Under the pieces are notes generated by a model. The model had not been told where the DNA came from. It saw only the letters and a list, made by a program, of their open reading frames with translations, and ran no database searches. From assembly GCF_009497155.1 (NCBI RefSeq), contig NZ_WINI01000001.1, forward strand, positions 62,001-126,000: a stretch of 64,000 bases of DNA. Reading direction: 5' to 3'. Shown here one piece after another: positions 36,797 through 45,650 of this stretch. Each line of letters begins with the position of its first letter. The first letter of the stretch is position 1. The position numbers and the translations under genes were made by a program. The DNA is from Glaciimonas soli (lineage in GTDB: Bacteria; Pseudomonadota; Gammaproteobacteria; Burkholderiales; Burkholderiaceae_D).

Positions 36797-37270
36797 ATGT
36801 TGTTTCGAATCACATTTTCGCTGCTTTTGCTGTTTTTTACTTCAGGCGCAGTGATGGCGGCACCAGCAGATGGAATAGCCGATACTGCTGAAGCAACTAA
36901 TGCTGCCGACGCCTTAACTTGCCCCGCCACACATTTGTTTGCCCAGCCTTTGACGCTTCAAGGGACCTTGGATGAAAAGCAAATCGAAATGCATTTGCAA
37001 CTCAAGCCGAATGCTGAGGACGGTATTGAAGGGTCATACGCGACATTAAATCCGGCAACTGCTCATCCTAAGAAAGTGCTGTTAGTCGGAGAGTGTGAAG
37101 GTCAACAAATTTCGATGGAAGAGTCGGAAGATGATCAGGGCATTTCCGGTTATTGGATAGGCACCGTTGCCAATGGTGTTTATAGTGGGAATTGGTCACC
37201 GGCATCGGACGAAAATACGACTAAGCATTTTATTTTAAAATTGCAAGTGGGTATTTCGCATAAGCCTTAA
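36797..37270 (+). CDS. Hypothetical secreted protein
   Basis: A 157-residue protein. The start at 36797 has AAGG eight bases upstream and opens directly into a signal peptide (LFRITFSLLLLFFTSGAVMAAP); the frame extends to a TTG at 36782. The mature part has two Cys (TCPATHLF and GECEGQQ) that could pair, an acidic ESEDDQG stretch and a predicted beta-rich domain with SGYWIGTVANGVYSGNWSP. I do not recognise the family. Probably periplasmic. Confidence 0.7.
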   Translation: MLFRITFSLLLLFFTSGAVMAAPADGIADTAEATNAADALTCPATHLFAQPLTLQGTLDEKQIEMHLQLKPNAEDGIEGSYATLNPATAHPKKVLLVGECEGQQISMEESEDDQGISGYWIGTVANGVYSGNWSPASDENTTKHFILKLQVGISHKP

Positions 37271-37310
37271 AAATAGAATTGAACGACAATATTCAAAGAG
37301 GGACATACGT

Positions 37311-38474
37311 ATGACAAAGCCATTTTCGCAAACCGAATTGATACACAACGAATATCAGGCACCGCAAGGATTTAATGCTTTTTCAGTACCGATTCATCAT
37401 GCATCGACGGTATTGTTCGATAATGTCGCTGCGTTGCGCTCGAAGGAATGGCTGGACAAAAATGCGTACCGCTATGGCTTGCACGGGACGCCAACCACTT
37501 TTACTTTAGAAGCGCGCCTGGCGTCAATTGAAGGGGGCGAATATTGCCGCCTTGCTCAAAGTGGATTGGGAGCGCTGGCGCTGGTCGATTTCGCTTTTTT
37601 GAAGGCCGGCGACGACATGCTGTTGCCGGATAATGTCTATGGCGACAATCGCGGTTTAAGCGACTGGCTATCTGCCAACTTCAATATCACCACGCGTTAT
37701 TACCCGCCATTGATAGGCAGCGGTATTGCCGATTTAATTCAAGCCAATACCAAGCTGATCTGGGCCGAGGCGCCAGGTTCAGTCTCAATGGAAGTTCCTG
37801 ATATTCCGGCCATTTGCGCTGCAGCGCATGCAAAAGGCGTGCTTGTAGCGATTGATAACACGTGGTCTGCCGGTTTGGCATTTCGTGCTTTTGATCATGG
37901 GGCAGATATTGTGATGCAAGCGCTGACCAAATATCAGTCAGGTGGTTCCGATGTGCTTATGGGAGCGGTGATTACACGCGATCCTAAACTGGCGCAACAG
38001 ATAGAAAACTCGTACTCCAGTATTGGCTTCAATGTCAGCCCGGACGACGCTTATCTTGTTTTACGTAGTTTGCCATCGATGAAGCTACGCTTTGAAGCGC
38101 ACGATGCGGCTGGACGTGAAGTGGCAATGTGGTTAAAAGGACGTAGTGAAATTAGTAAAGTATTACACCCGGCTTTTGCTGATTGTCCCGGCCACGAAAT
38201 CTGGAAGCGCGATTTTACCGGTGCCGCAGGCTTGTTCTCAGTATTGTTCGATGCGCGCTACAGTGAAGAGCAAACTGACCGTTTTGTCGATAGCCTGAAA
38301 TTGTTCAAAATCGGCTTTAGCTGGGGTGGGGCTAACAGTCTCGCCGTGCCGTATCGCATCAAAGCGATGCGTCAAAATTGGCAGGAGCAGGGAACGTTAG
38401 TGCGATTCAATATTGGCTTGGAAGACACGCAGGATTTGATTGCGGATATTGAACAGGCGTTGAATAAGCTATAA
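37311..38474 (+). CDS. metC: Cystathionine beta-lyase
   Basis: A 387-residue PLP enzyme of the Cys/Met metabolism family. YRYGLHGTPTTFTLEARLASIEGGEYC is the substrate-site region and ALTKYQSGGSDVLMG contains the PLP-binding Lys; IDNTWSAGLAFRAFDHGADI precedes it. It cleaves cystathionine to homocysteine, pyruvate and ammonia in methionine synthesis. GGGAC precedes the ATG. Single gene. Confidence 0.9.
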   Translation: MTKPFSQTELIHNEYQAPQGFNAFSVPIHHASTVLFDNVAALRSKEWLDKNAYRYGLHGTPTTFTLEARLASIEGGEYCRLAQSGLGALALVDFAFLKAGDDMLLPDNVYGDNRGLSDWLSANFNITTRYYPPLIGSGIADLIQANTKLIWAEAPGSVSMEVPDIPAICAAAHAKGVLVAIDNTWSAGLAFRAFDHGADIVMQALTKYQSGGSDVLMGAVITRDPKLAQQIENSYSSIGFNVSPDDAYLVLRSLPSMKLRFEAHDAAGREVAMWLKGRSEISKVLHPAFADCPGHEIWKRDFTGAAGLFSVLFDARYSEEQTDRFVDSLKLFKIGFSWGGANSLAVPYRIKAMRQNWQEQGTLVRFNIGLEDTQDLIADIEQALNKL

Positions 38475-38523
38475 GCAGGCTATAAATAAGCTATAAATTC
38501 GGCACGTTAAGTAAGCATCAACA

Positions 38524-38557
38524 GCAGGTAGGAAAGCGTAGCGGCTCTCCTGCCTGC
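38524..38557. terminator. Imperfect hairpin between convergent metC and GNAT gene
   Basis: GCAGGTAGGAAAG pairs imperfectly with CTCTCCTGCCTGC between the two stops. A likely but weak bidirectional terminator; no T-run. Confidence 0.35.
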
Positions 38558-38564
38558 ATGCAGG

Positions 38565-39083
38565 TTAAGCCACGCGCTTACCAAGAATAATCAAATCTCT
38601 CTCAATACCATCTAAGGTAGCCACACCCGGCATTTTTGCCCATTGTTCAAATCCGAAAGTATTGAATAATTGCAAGCTAGGTGCGTTGTGGCCGAAAATA
38701 AATCCCAGCAAAGTATGTACCCCAACGTTTGGCGCGTAGGCTATAGCTTGCTGCATCAGATAGCGGCCAACACCTTTGCCACGTGCAACTTCATGAATAT
38801 AGATGGAAATTTCCGCGGTACCAGCGTAAGCGGGGCGACCATAAAAATCGGAATAAGATAGCCAGCCCAAGATGGGAGTGGAGCCGGTTATTGCATCTTG
38901 TGGCGCATCCACCACCCATAACGGTCGCGTAGTCGGATTATGTGCGTCAAACCAGGCTTGACGTGATTCGACGGAGACAGGCTCTGTATCTGCGGTTACA
39001 TCACGCGAGGCGATAGTGCTGTTATAGATCGCAACAATGGCGGCCAGATCGGATTGACGTGCTAGTCGGTGCTGATAATCCAT
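38565..39083 (-). CDS. GNAT N-acetyltransferase, phosphinothricin acetyltransferase-like
   Basis: A 172-residue GNAT protein: RLARQSDLAAIVAIYNSTIASRDVTADTEPVSVESRQAWF at the start, then YAGTAEISIYIHEVARGKGVGRYLMQQAI with the acetyl-CoA loop (R-G-K-G-V-G). This N-terminal pattern is that of the PAT/YncA group, which acetylates phosphinothricin, methionine sulfone and related compounds. The substrate here is not proven. Confidence 0.82.
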   Translation of the reverse strand: MDYQHRLARQSDLAAIVAIYNSTIASRDVTADTEPVSVESRQAWFDAHNPTTRPLWVVDAPQDAITGSTPILGWLSYSDFYGRPAYAGTAEISIYIHEVARGKGVGRYLMQQAIAYAPNVGVHTLLGFIFGHNAPSLQLFNTFGFEQWAKMPGVATLDGIERDLIILGKRVA

Positions 39084-39114
39084 AGATAAGAATACGAAAA
39101 TGAGTGGTTGAAAA

Positions 39115-39492
39115 TTAAAACGTATGAGTAGGGCGAGTTGATCCGAGTGCCGAGCCTAAAATTTCCTCAATCCGAGTGCGCAGACGAATACCGCTTTCAT
39201 CATTGGGGAAGTGTATGCCGATACCTTGCACTTTATTATTGTTTGCGCCGGTCGGTGTGACCCAGGCAACTTTGCCAGCGATTGGGTATTTTGCAGTGTC
39301 GTCGATCAAGCTCAAAATCAAATAGATTTCGTCGCCGATACGATATGGTTTGCTAGTCGGAACGAACACGCCGCCATTGGCTAAATACGGCATATAGGAC
39401 GTATACAAAGATACTTTTTCTTTAATCGCTAACGATAAGACTGAAGGCCGTGCAACTTTGACCTCGCTACTGATGGTGTTGCTGTCTGCCAT
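39115..39492 (-). CDS. pilZ: PilZ domain protein (type IV pilus assembly PilZ)
   Basis: A 125-residue PilZ-fold protein: LSLAIKEKVSLYTSYMPYLANGGVFVPTSKPYRIGDEIYLILSL, then GKVAWVTPTGANNNKVQGIGIHF. It lacks the N-terminal RxxxR of c-di-GMP binders, like the founding pilus-assembly PilZ of Pseudomonas. Its place after holB is the same as in other proteobacteria. It is thought to act in type IV pilus extrusion through PilB/FimX-type partners. Confidence 0.88.
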   Translation of the reverse strand: MADSNTISSEVKVARPSVLSLAIKEKVSLYTSYMPYLANGGVFVPTSKPYRIGDEIYLILSLIDDTAKYPIAGKVAWVTPTGANNNKVQGIGIHFPNDESGIRLRTRIEEILGSALGSTRPTHTF

Positions 39493-39544
39493 ATTGGGTC
39501 CTTAGATTTTAGGGCTTATGCAAATCTACTTTTGGTTATTGATT

Positions 39545-40588
39545 TTATTTTGTAAAAATTCTAGCGTAATCCAGCAACATTTCTTCGATAAAGAGCCGTG
39601 CCGACAAAGGATGATCGGCAATCGCCCGGCGTTCATTTGTCGCCTTTAATAACTGCATTAATGCTTGCGTGTGGGTGCGTTTGGCCAATGTGCGTATTGC
39701 TTGTTGATAACGCGGATAATAACGCACGGTGTCAGTCATTTTTTGCGAAAACACATCGTAAAGCCAACGCTGCTGCCAACTGACCAATTCTGTTACCGGT
39801 GTTTTTTGCAACTGTTCCGCACATTTTAACGCGGCGGCAAGATCAGGTTGGCTTAAATAGGCCAGCAAAGTATCAATTAATTCCCGACCTTCGCTCTGTG
39901 ATTGTGCTTGCGCAGTCAACGGTGCGCCGCCTTGCTCTGCCAGCCACATGTCGGCATTAGCTACACCTTGTTGTTGTAACCAGTTGAGCGCATCTTCTTG
40001 CGCAGGTACTGGCATGGCGAACTTGCGGCAACGCGATAGTATGGTCGGCAACAATTGATCCAGACTATTCGAAATCAATAAAAATACGGTGTTTTCTGGC
40101 GGTTCTTCCAGCGTTTTAAGCAAAGCGTTGGCTGCAGCTGTGTTCAAGGCTTCTGCAGGGTAGAGCAATACTACGCGCTGACCCTGCCGATGGGTGGATA
40201 CATTCATGAAGCCGGCTAAAGCACGAATTTGGTCGATTTTGATTTCTTTGGAAGGCGCTTTAGTCGCTTTTGCTGCTTTCTTTTCGCCGCCATCTTCTGC
40301 GCCATCACCTTCCGCAGCGTCTTCATCTTCCAGAATTTCAGGCCGTACGCGACGATAATCTGGATGGTTGTATTGCACAAACCAGCCGCACGATGCACAA
40401 ACACCACAGGCATGACCATCGATTTGTTGATTTTCGCAAAATAAAGACTGTGCAAATTGCTCAGCAAAGGCAGTTTTCCCTATGCCTTCAGAACCGTGAA
40501 ATAAAATAGCATGTGGTAAGCGCGCACGCATCTGCTGCAGCTGCTGCCAAGCTTGTGTTTGCCAAGGAAATATTGAGTTAGTAGTCAT
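39545..40588 (-). CDS. holB: DNA polymerase III subunit delta'
   Basis: A 347-residue clamp-loader subunit. It has a Walker-A-like GSEGIGKTAF (residues 32-41), a zinc-type Cys cluster (ACGVCASC, 60-67), and AEALNTAAANALLKTLEEPPENTVFLLIS, typical of delta'. An unusual insert at about residues 85-116 is highly acidic then Lys/Ala-rich (LEDEDAAEGDGAEDGGEKKA). It lies between tmk and pilZ in the leftward run. Confidence 0.93.
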   Translation of the reverse strand: MTTNSIFPWQTQAWQQLQQMRARLPHAILFHGSEGIGKTAFAEQFAQSLFCENQQIDGHACGVCASCGWFVQYNHPDYRRVRPEILEDEDAAEGDGAEDGGEKKAAKATKAPSKEIKIDQIRALAGFMNVSTHRQGQRVVLLYPAEALNTAAANALLKTLEEPPENTVFLLISNSLDQLLPTILSRCRKFAMPVPAQEDALNWLQQQGVANADMWLAEQGGAPLTAQAQSQSEGRELIDTLLAYLSQPDLAAALKCAEQLQKTPVTELVSWQQRWLYDVFSQKMTDTVRYYPRYQQAIRTLAKRTHTQALMQLLKATNERRAIADHPLSARLFIEEMLLDYARIFTK

Positions 40589-40612
40589 TGAAATGCGTAA
40601 AAAATGCGCTTC

Positions 40613-41221
40613 CTATAGAGCGGTAATCAGTTCTGTTAGCGATGCTTGAATTTCACTGATGGTGCGCGTCGAGTCAATGATACGAAACCGCTCTGGGAAC
40701 TGTGCGGCCCTGCGTAAATATTCGGCACGCGTATCGGCAAAGAATGTGGCCTTTTCTTGCTCAAACTTATCCAGAGTACGGCTAGCATCCAAACGCGCGC
40801 GTGCAACTTCTAACGGGACATCAAATAGCAGTGTCAGGTCAGGTTGACGTTGCGGATGTACCCACTGCTCAAGCGTTTCCAATTTTTCTAAAGCGAGTTT
40901 TCGTCCTCCGCCCTGATAAGCAAATGTGGCATCGGTGAAGCGATCAGAAATAACGGTGTCGCCACGCGCCAATGCTGGCTCAATTACTTGCGCCAGATGT
41001 TCCCGGCGGGATGCAAACATCAGCAAGGTTTCGGTTTCCAGATGCATGGGTTGATGCAGTACTAATTCACGCAAAGTCTCGCCCAGCGGTGTGCCACCAG
41101 GTTCACGTGTCGTCACTACCTTGTCGCCACGTTGACGCAATAACTCAGCGACGAAGGCAATGTGAGTGGATTTTCCAGCGCCGTCTATGCCTTCAAAGGT
41201 AATAAATTTCGCAGATGTCAT
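40613..41221 (-). CDS. tmk: Thymidylate kinase
   Basis: A 202-residue kinase that converts dTMP to dTDP. P-loop [11 protein letters not shown] (residues 10-20), the DR[Y/F] motif [17 protein letters not shown] and a lid region around [11 protein letters not shown]. It lies 24 bases upstream of holB and 36 bases downstream of mltG, in a conserved order. Confidence 0.95.
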   Translation of the reverse strand: MTSAKFITFEGIDGAGKSTHIAFVAELLRQRGDKVVTTREPGGTPLGETLRELVLHQPMHLETETLLMFASRREHLAQVIEPALARGDTVISDRFTDATFAYQGGGRKLALEKLETLEQWVHPQRQPDLTLLFDVPLEVARARLDASRTLDKFEQEKATFFADTRAEYLRRAAQFPERFRIIDSTRTISEIQASLTELITAL

Positions 41222-41257
41222 AAGTTAAAAATTGAGTGTTTTGTTTTACGTAAGTCT

Positions 41258-42241
41258 TCAGCGTTGATATCTGTTTACAGCCTGATTGTGTTCACTGAGA
41301 TTGTTAGAAAAATGACTGCTGCCATCGCCTTTCGCTACAAAATACAGAGCATCTGTTTTGGCCGGATTCATTGCAGCGTGTAACGATTCTTCCCCTGGTA
41401 ATGCAATCGGTGTCGGCGGCAATCCGGCACGTGTATAGGTATTGTAGGGGGTATCGGTGGTGAGATCACGCTTATAAATTTTGCCGTCATATTTGTCGCC
41501 CATGCCATAAATCACCGTTGGGTCCGTTTGCAACAGCATGCCTAGTCGCAGGCGGTTGATGAATACGCCTGCGATATTTGTGCGCTCTGCTTTGCGGCCG
41601 GTTTCCTTTTCAACGATAGAGGCCATGATTAGCGCTTCATAGGGCGTCTTGTAAGGGAGAGACGCCACATCGCGGGTTTCCCAGGCTTCATTCAAACGCT
41701 TCTGCAGCAGAGAATAAGCTTGTTTATACACTTGCATATCACTGGCACCAGGGGCAAATAAATAGGTGTCAGGCGCAAACAGGCCTTCAGGCATGGTGAA
41801 ATCAGGCGTGATTTTGGCCAGCAACTCAGTATCGGAAAGGTTAACCGTATCATGCTTAAGCGCAGTACTAGCCGCAATCGCTGCGCGCATCTGCTTGAAA
41901 GTCCAGCCTTCAATCACCGTCAAGGACTCTTGTGCAAATTCGCCGCGAACCATCTGTGTAATTAATCTTAATGGCGTCGTTCCGGGTTTTAACGAATAGC
42001 TTCCGGCTTTAAGTTTGTCACTTTTACCCGTCAAGCGTACGAGTATATCCAACAATTCTGGATTAACGGGAATGTTGGCGCTGGCAATTTGTTGCACGGC
42101 GCTATCAAGGTGACTGCCCGATTTGATGGTGAAGGGAATGGCATTTCCAGATGTTGTAATCGGCTGTTTGCTCCAATAGGCCATACCTGCGGCTGCCAAC
42201 ATGCCCAGTACTACCACACTGAAGAATAATTTTTTAAACAA
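41258..42241 (-). CDS. mltG: Endolytic peptidoglycan transglycosylase MltG
   Basis: A 327-residue inner-membrane YceG-family enzyme that cleaves nascent glycan strands. One N-terminal membrane segment (FFSVVVLGMLAAAGMAYW), a LysM-like region, then the catalytic domain with LIMASIVEKETGRKAERTNIAGVFINRL (catalytic Glu), LQTDPTVIYG and PYNTYTRAGLPPTPIALPG. The start is a TTG at 42241 with GGAG nine bases upstream, a non-ATG start supported by that site. First gene of mltG-tmk-holB-pilZ. Confidence 0.94.
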   Translation of the reverse strand: MFKKLFFSVVVLGMLAAAGMAYWSKQPITTSGNAIPFTIKSGSHLDSAVQQIASANIPVNPELLDILVRLTGKSDKLKAGSYSLKPGTTPLRLITQMVRGEFAQESLTVIEGWTFKQMRAAIAASTALKHDTVNLSDTELLAKITPDFTMPEGLFAPDTYLFAPGASDMQVYKQAYSLLQKRLNEAWETRDVASLPYKTPYEALIMASIVEKETGRKAERTNIAGVFINRLRLGMLLQTDPTVIYGMGDKYDGKIYKRDLTTDTPYNTYTRAGLPPTPIALPGEESLHAAMNPAKTDALYFVAKGDGSSHFSNNLSEHNQAVNRYQR

Positions 42242-42348
42242 GTTCAGACACTCCGAAGGGTAATTTGAGACAAAACCAACGCCATTTTTGCGACAACTCT
42301 ATAATCAAGGCCATATGATAATCGCTGAAATAGAAATGGCTCACATTT

Positions 42349-43362
42349 ATGACTGAAATAACAAGTACTTGGCAAGAATTTTTGAAGCAACAGGCCGCGA
42401 ATTTTAGCGCTGAACTCTCCGATAACTTCGTTACTCCTTTGAATGATCTTGGCATCATCGCTGTGTGTGGTGATGATGCTGCCAGTTTTTTGCATAATCA
42501 ATTAACCAATGACGTTGAGCACCTGACTTCAAACCAGGTGCGACGAGCTGGTTATTGCACGCCCAAAGGGCGGTTATTGGCGAGCTTTTTGATGTGGAAA
42601 AACCAGCAAGGTTTTTTCCTGCAATTACCCAAAGAGATACAAGCTGCAGTGCAGAAACGCATGCAAATGTTCATCATGCGATCGAAGGTCAAGATGGCAG
42701 ATGTGTCGGACAGCCAGATAGTCCTTGCTCTCGGTGGTAATGCCGTCGGTGCGGCGCTCGCAAAGTGGTTTCCGAATTTGCCTGATGCGCCGTATGCCAA
42801 CATCGAAAACGAGCATGGTTGCCTGATGCGATTGGACGACGCGCAAGGTATTGCTCGCTATCAATGGCATACCACAACCGAAATGGCGATCACCGCATGG
42901 CCAGGTTTGGTGGAAAAACTCACACCGGTGGATAGCCGGGTATGGCGTTTAGGTGAGATTGAAGCAGGTATCCCTCAAATTACGTTAGCAACACAAGAAC
43001 AGTTTGTGCCGCAGATGATTAATTTCGAAGTGATCGGTGGGGTCAATTTTAAAAAGGGCTGTTATCCGGGCCAGGAAATTGTCGCGCGCAGCCAGTATCT
43101 AGGGAAACTTAAGCGCCGTGCCGTAATAGCCAAGATCGTTTCCGCAGAAGTGGCGGCCGGGATGGCAGTTTTTTCCAGTGCGGATCCGGCGCAGCCCTGT
43201 GGCATGATTATTAATGCAGAGAGCAGCACTTCAGATACTTTTATCTGCATATTAGAGATTAAACTAGCGGCTTTAGAAAATGGCTCTGTGCATCTTGGCT
43301 CGGCTGACGGTGCACCACTGACTGTTTTGCCGTTACCTTACGCAATGCCGGATGCAAACTAA
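42349..43362 (+). CDS. ygfZ: tRNA-modifying/iron-sulfur repair protein YgfZ
   Basis: A 337-residue folate-binding protein related to GcvT. The family signature KGCYPGQEIVARSQYLGKLKRR is exact, with the functional Cys in KGCYPGQE. YgfZ supports Fe-S enzymes such as MiaB using tetrahydrofolate. It is divergent from mltG and followed after 12 bases by the DUF4936 gene. Confidence 0.93.
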   Translation: MTEITSTWQEFLKQQAANFSAELSDNFVTPLNDLGIIAVCGDDAASFLHNQLTNDVEHLTSNQVRRAGYCTPKGRLLASFLMWKNQQGFFLQLPKEIQAAVQKRMQMFIMRSKVKMADVSDSQIVLALGGNAVGAALAKWFPNLPDAPYANIENEHGCLMRLDDAQGIARYQWHTTTEMAITAWPGLVEKLTPVDSRVWRLGEIEAGIPQITLATQEQFVPQMINFEVIGGVNFKKGCYPGQEIVARSQYLGKLKRRAVIAKIVSAEVAAGMAVFSSADPAQPCGMIINAESSTSDTFICILEIKLAALENGSVHLGSADGAPLTVLPLPYAMPDAN

Positions 43363-43374
43363 CATTAGCGCTGT

Positions 43375-43725
43375 ATGAGTATGAAACTGGATATCTACAT
43401 TTATTACCGCGTTGCAGCAGAACACGTAACACCGTTCTGCGCCGCAGCCTCGGCGATGCAAGCGACCTTATCGGCAGAGCACAAGATCGTCAGTTTGCTT
43501 AAACGGCGACCAGAAGAGTCGGCTGGCGCTGCTGCTGATCCGTCAGCTAAATTCCACACTTGGATGGAAATCTATTTAGCCGTTCCGGAAGATTTTGAAC
43601 AAGTGATTGCGCAGCATCTTAAGCAAGCTGGTATCGCCACGTGGATAGAAGGCGTACGTCATGTGGAAACTTTTTTTACAGTAGCAAAATCTGGCGTAAT
43701 GGTGGGAGAGCATGCATGTGCCTAA
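43375..43725 (+). CDS. DUF4936 family protein
   Basis: A 116-residue small protein: LDIYIYYRVAAEHVTPFCAAASAMQATL, LLKRRPE and FHTWMEIYLAVPEDFEQVIAQHLKQAG, then HVETFFTV. The alternating pattern suggests a ferredoxin-like fold. The family is restricted mostly to Burkholderiales and has no known function. It sits between ygfZ and the TANGO2-like gene and overlaps the latter by 10 bases. Confidence 0.82.
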   Translation: MSMKLDIYIYYRVAAEHVTPFCAAASAMQATLSAEHKIVSLLKRRPEESAGAAADPSAKFHTWMEIYLAVPEDFEQVIAQHLKQAGIATWIEGVRHVETFFTVAKSGVMVGEHACA

Positions 43726-44441
43726 TCGTTTTTTCCTGGCAAATTATTCCTGGCATGCCTCTCATCGCGGCAGCAAACCGAGATGAATTTTATGCTCGCC
43801 CAAGTAAAAGTGCCGCGTGGTGGGAAGATCAACCAGACATCTATGCTGGGCGAGATTTGCAAAGCGGTGGCACGTGGCTGGGGATTACAAAAAATGGCCG
43901 TTTTGCCGCCCTCACCAACGTTCGTTCGCCGGCAGAGCGACGCGATGATGCACCTAGTCGCGGTGAGTTGGTGTCCAATTTTCTCAGCAGCGATCTGACA
44001 GCAGCTGACTATATCGCGCAAATTCAGCCTAAAGCGGACAGCTACAATGGTTTCAATTTGCTGATACACGATGGCGAACAATTGATCTGGTATTCGAATC
44101 GCGGTGATGCGGATAGTAGAAATGGCCAGCCTTTAGCGCCTGGCGTCTATGGCTTGTCGAATGCTTCGCTCGATACTTGCTGGCCGAAAGTGGTACGCAC
44201 CAAAGCGCAATTTTCCAGTTTGTTGTGTCAAGGCGCGCCGGACGATACTTATTTCGAGATGCTCTGCGATACCACGCGCGCTGGTGATTGCCGCCTGCCT
44301 TCTACTGGCGTGGGCATAGAACGTGAGCGTGTATTGTCATCCGTCTTTATTGAATCGCCCGACTACGGCACGCGTTCTTCGACTTTGGTGAAAATTTCTG
44401 CCCAAGGCGAGACGCTGTTGAAAGAACATGTGATTCGATAA
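43716..44441 (+). CDS. NRDE/TANGO2-family protein
   Basis: A 241-residue protein beginning MCLIVFSWQ, with NRDEFYARPSKSAAWW giving the family name and GGTWLGITKNGRFAALTNVRSP following. Cys2 is placed as in N-terminal nucleophile hydrolases. The start at 43716 has GGGAGAG upstream; the open frame to 43641 runs back inside DUF4936. The family (human TANGO2) is linked to haem and lipid handling, but the molecular activity is unclear. Confidence 0.88.
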   Translation: MCLIVFSWQIIPGMPLIAAANRDEFYARPSKSAAWWEDQPDIYAGRDLQSGGTWLGITKNGRFAALTNVRSPAERRDDAPSRGELVSNFLSSDLTAADYIAQIQPKADSYNGFNLLIHDGEQLIWYSNRGDADSRNGQPLAPGVYGLSNASLDTCWPKVVRTKAQFSSLLCQGAPDDTYFEMLCDTTRAGDCRLPSTGVGIERERVLSSVFIESPDYGTRSSTLVKISAQGETLLKEHVIR

Positions 44442-44475
44442 GCAGAAATTTGGCTAAATTAAAGGAATGACATTC

Positions 44476-45036
44476 ATGATTGAAGGTTCTGCAATCAGTA
44501 TTCGACACGTACGTAAAAGCGATTTGATTAAGCTTATCCCTCTTATGAACAATCTTCAAATGCGTGGTCAATATTTGCCGTCTTCAATCACTTCGCCGGA
44601 TTTGATCGAAAAGAATTTTGATGCAGATCAGATGTCGACCGACGTTAAAGAAACACTGCTAATCGTCGATAAAAAAGATAACATCATCGGCTCTCTATGG
44701 CATTTCAAATCGGTTCCTTATTTTAATGCGCGTGAAATTGGCTACACTCTTTATGCTCTTGAGCAAAGAGGCCAAGGAATAGTCAGCGAGGCTGTGAGAT
44801 TGTTGTCAGCTTATTTGTTTAAGTCGCGCATGATTAATCGACTTGAAATCCGTATGGACACAAACAATATTGCGTCAGAAAAGGTCGCAATAAAGTGTGG
44901 TTATCAGAAGGAAGGGATTTCGAGAGCAGCCAATTTTGTGAATGGTAAAAACGTGGATATGTTTATCTATTCGCTCCTGCGCAACGAATGGGAGTGCGCT
45001 CAAGAAAAGCATCAAGCTTCAGAAAATAATAATTAA
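44476..45036 (+). CDS. GNAT N-acetyltransferase, first of tandem paralogues
   Basis: A 186-residue GNAT protein of the RimJ/RimL type: ISIRHVRKSDLIKLIPLMNN, an acetyl-CoA loop ALEQRGQGIVSEAVRLLSAYLF, and the typical RLEIRMDTNNIASEKVAIKCGYQKEGISR. The ATG at 44476 has AAGGA nine bases upstream; 44467 is too close to it. The next gene is a close copy. Substrate unknown; such enzymes acetylate N-terminal or side-chain amines. Confidence 0.85.
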   Translation: MIEGSAISIRHVRKSDLIKLIPLMNNLQMRGQYLPSSITSPDLIEKNFDADQMSTDVKETLLIVDKKDNIIGSLWHFKSVPYFNAREIGYTLYALEQRGQGIVSEAVRLLSAYLFKSRMINRLEIRMDTNNIASEKVAIKCGYQKEGISRAANFVNGKNVDMFIYSLLRNEWECAQEKHQASENNN

Positions 45037-45082
45037 TTTACTGATGAGTAACATACTTCACTAATTTGAAGGAACAGTATCC

Positions 45083-45643
45083 ATGATTGAGGGAGCGACA
45101 ATCAACATTCGGCACGTACATAAGAGTGATCTGGTGAAACTCATCCCTCTTATGAATAACCTCGAGATACGGGGGCCGTATTTGCCATCTTCAATCACTT
45201 CTCCCGGTCTGATCGAAAAGAATTTTGATGCAGATCAGATGTCGACGGAAGCGAAAGAAACGCTGCTAATCGTCGATAAAAAAGATAACATTATTGGCTG
45301 TCTATGGCATTTCAAATCGGTTCCGCATTTTAATGCGCGTGAAATTGCATACGCTCTCTATGCTCTTGAGCAGAGAGGACAAGGAATTGTCAGTGAGTCG
45401 GTGAGGCTCTTGTCTGCATATTTGTTTAAATCGCGCATGATTAATCGGCTAGAACTGCGCATGAATACAAAAAATATTGCATCCGAAAAGGTCGCAATAA
45501 AGTGTGGTTATCAGAAAGAAGGAATTTCGAGAGAATCCAATTTTGTAAACGGCAAGCACGTCGATACGTATATCTATTCTCTCCTGCGTCGTGAATGGGA
45601 GCACGATCAAGTAACACCTCAAGCTGTAGAAAATAATAATTAA
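45083..45643 (+). CDS. GNAT N-acetyltransferase, second of tandem paralogues
   Basis: A 186-residue near-copy of the preceding gene. By eye about 155 of 186 positions are identical, with no gaps; the acetyl-CoA loop (EQRGQGIVSESVRLLSAYLF) and C-terminal motif are kept, while changes gather in the N-terminal 45 and last 20 residues. The upstream sequence (TTGAAGGA before the ATG) is also similar. The two arose by tandem duplication and both look intact. The ClC channel gene starts 7 bases after the stop. Confidence 0.85.
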   Translation: MIEGATINIRHVHKSDLVKLIPLMNNLEIRGPYLPSSITSPGLIEKNFDADQMSTEAKETLLIVDKKDNIIGCLWHFKSVPHFNAREIAYALYALEQRGQGIVSESVRLLSAYLFKSRMINRLELRMNTKNIASEKVAIKCGYQKEGISRESNFVNGKHVDTYIYSLLRREWEHDQVTPQAVENNN

Positions 45644-45650
45644 TATACTG

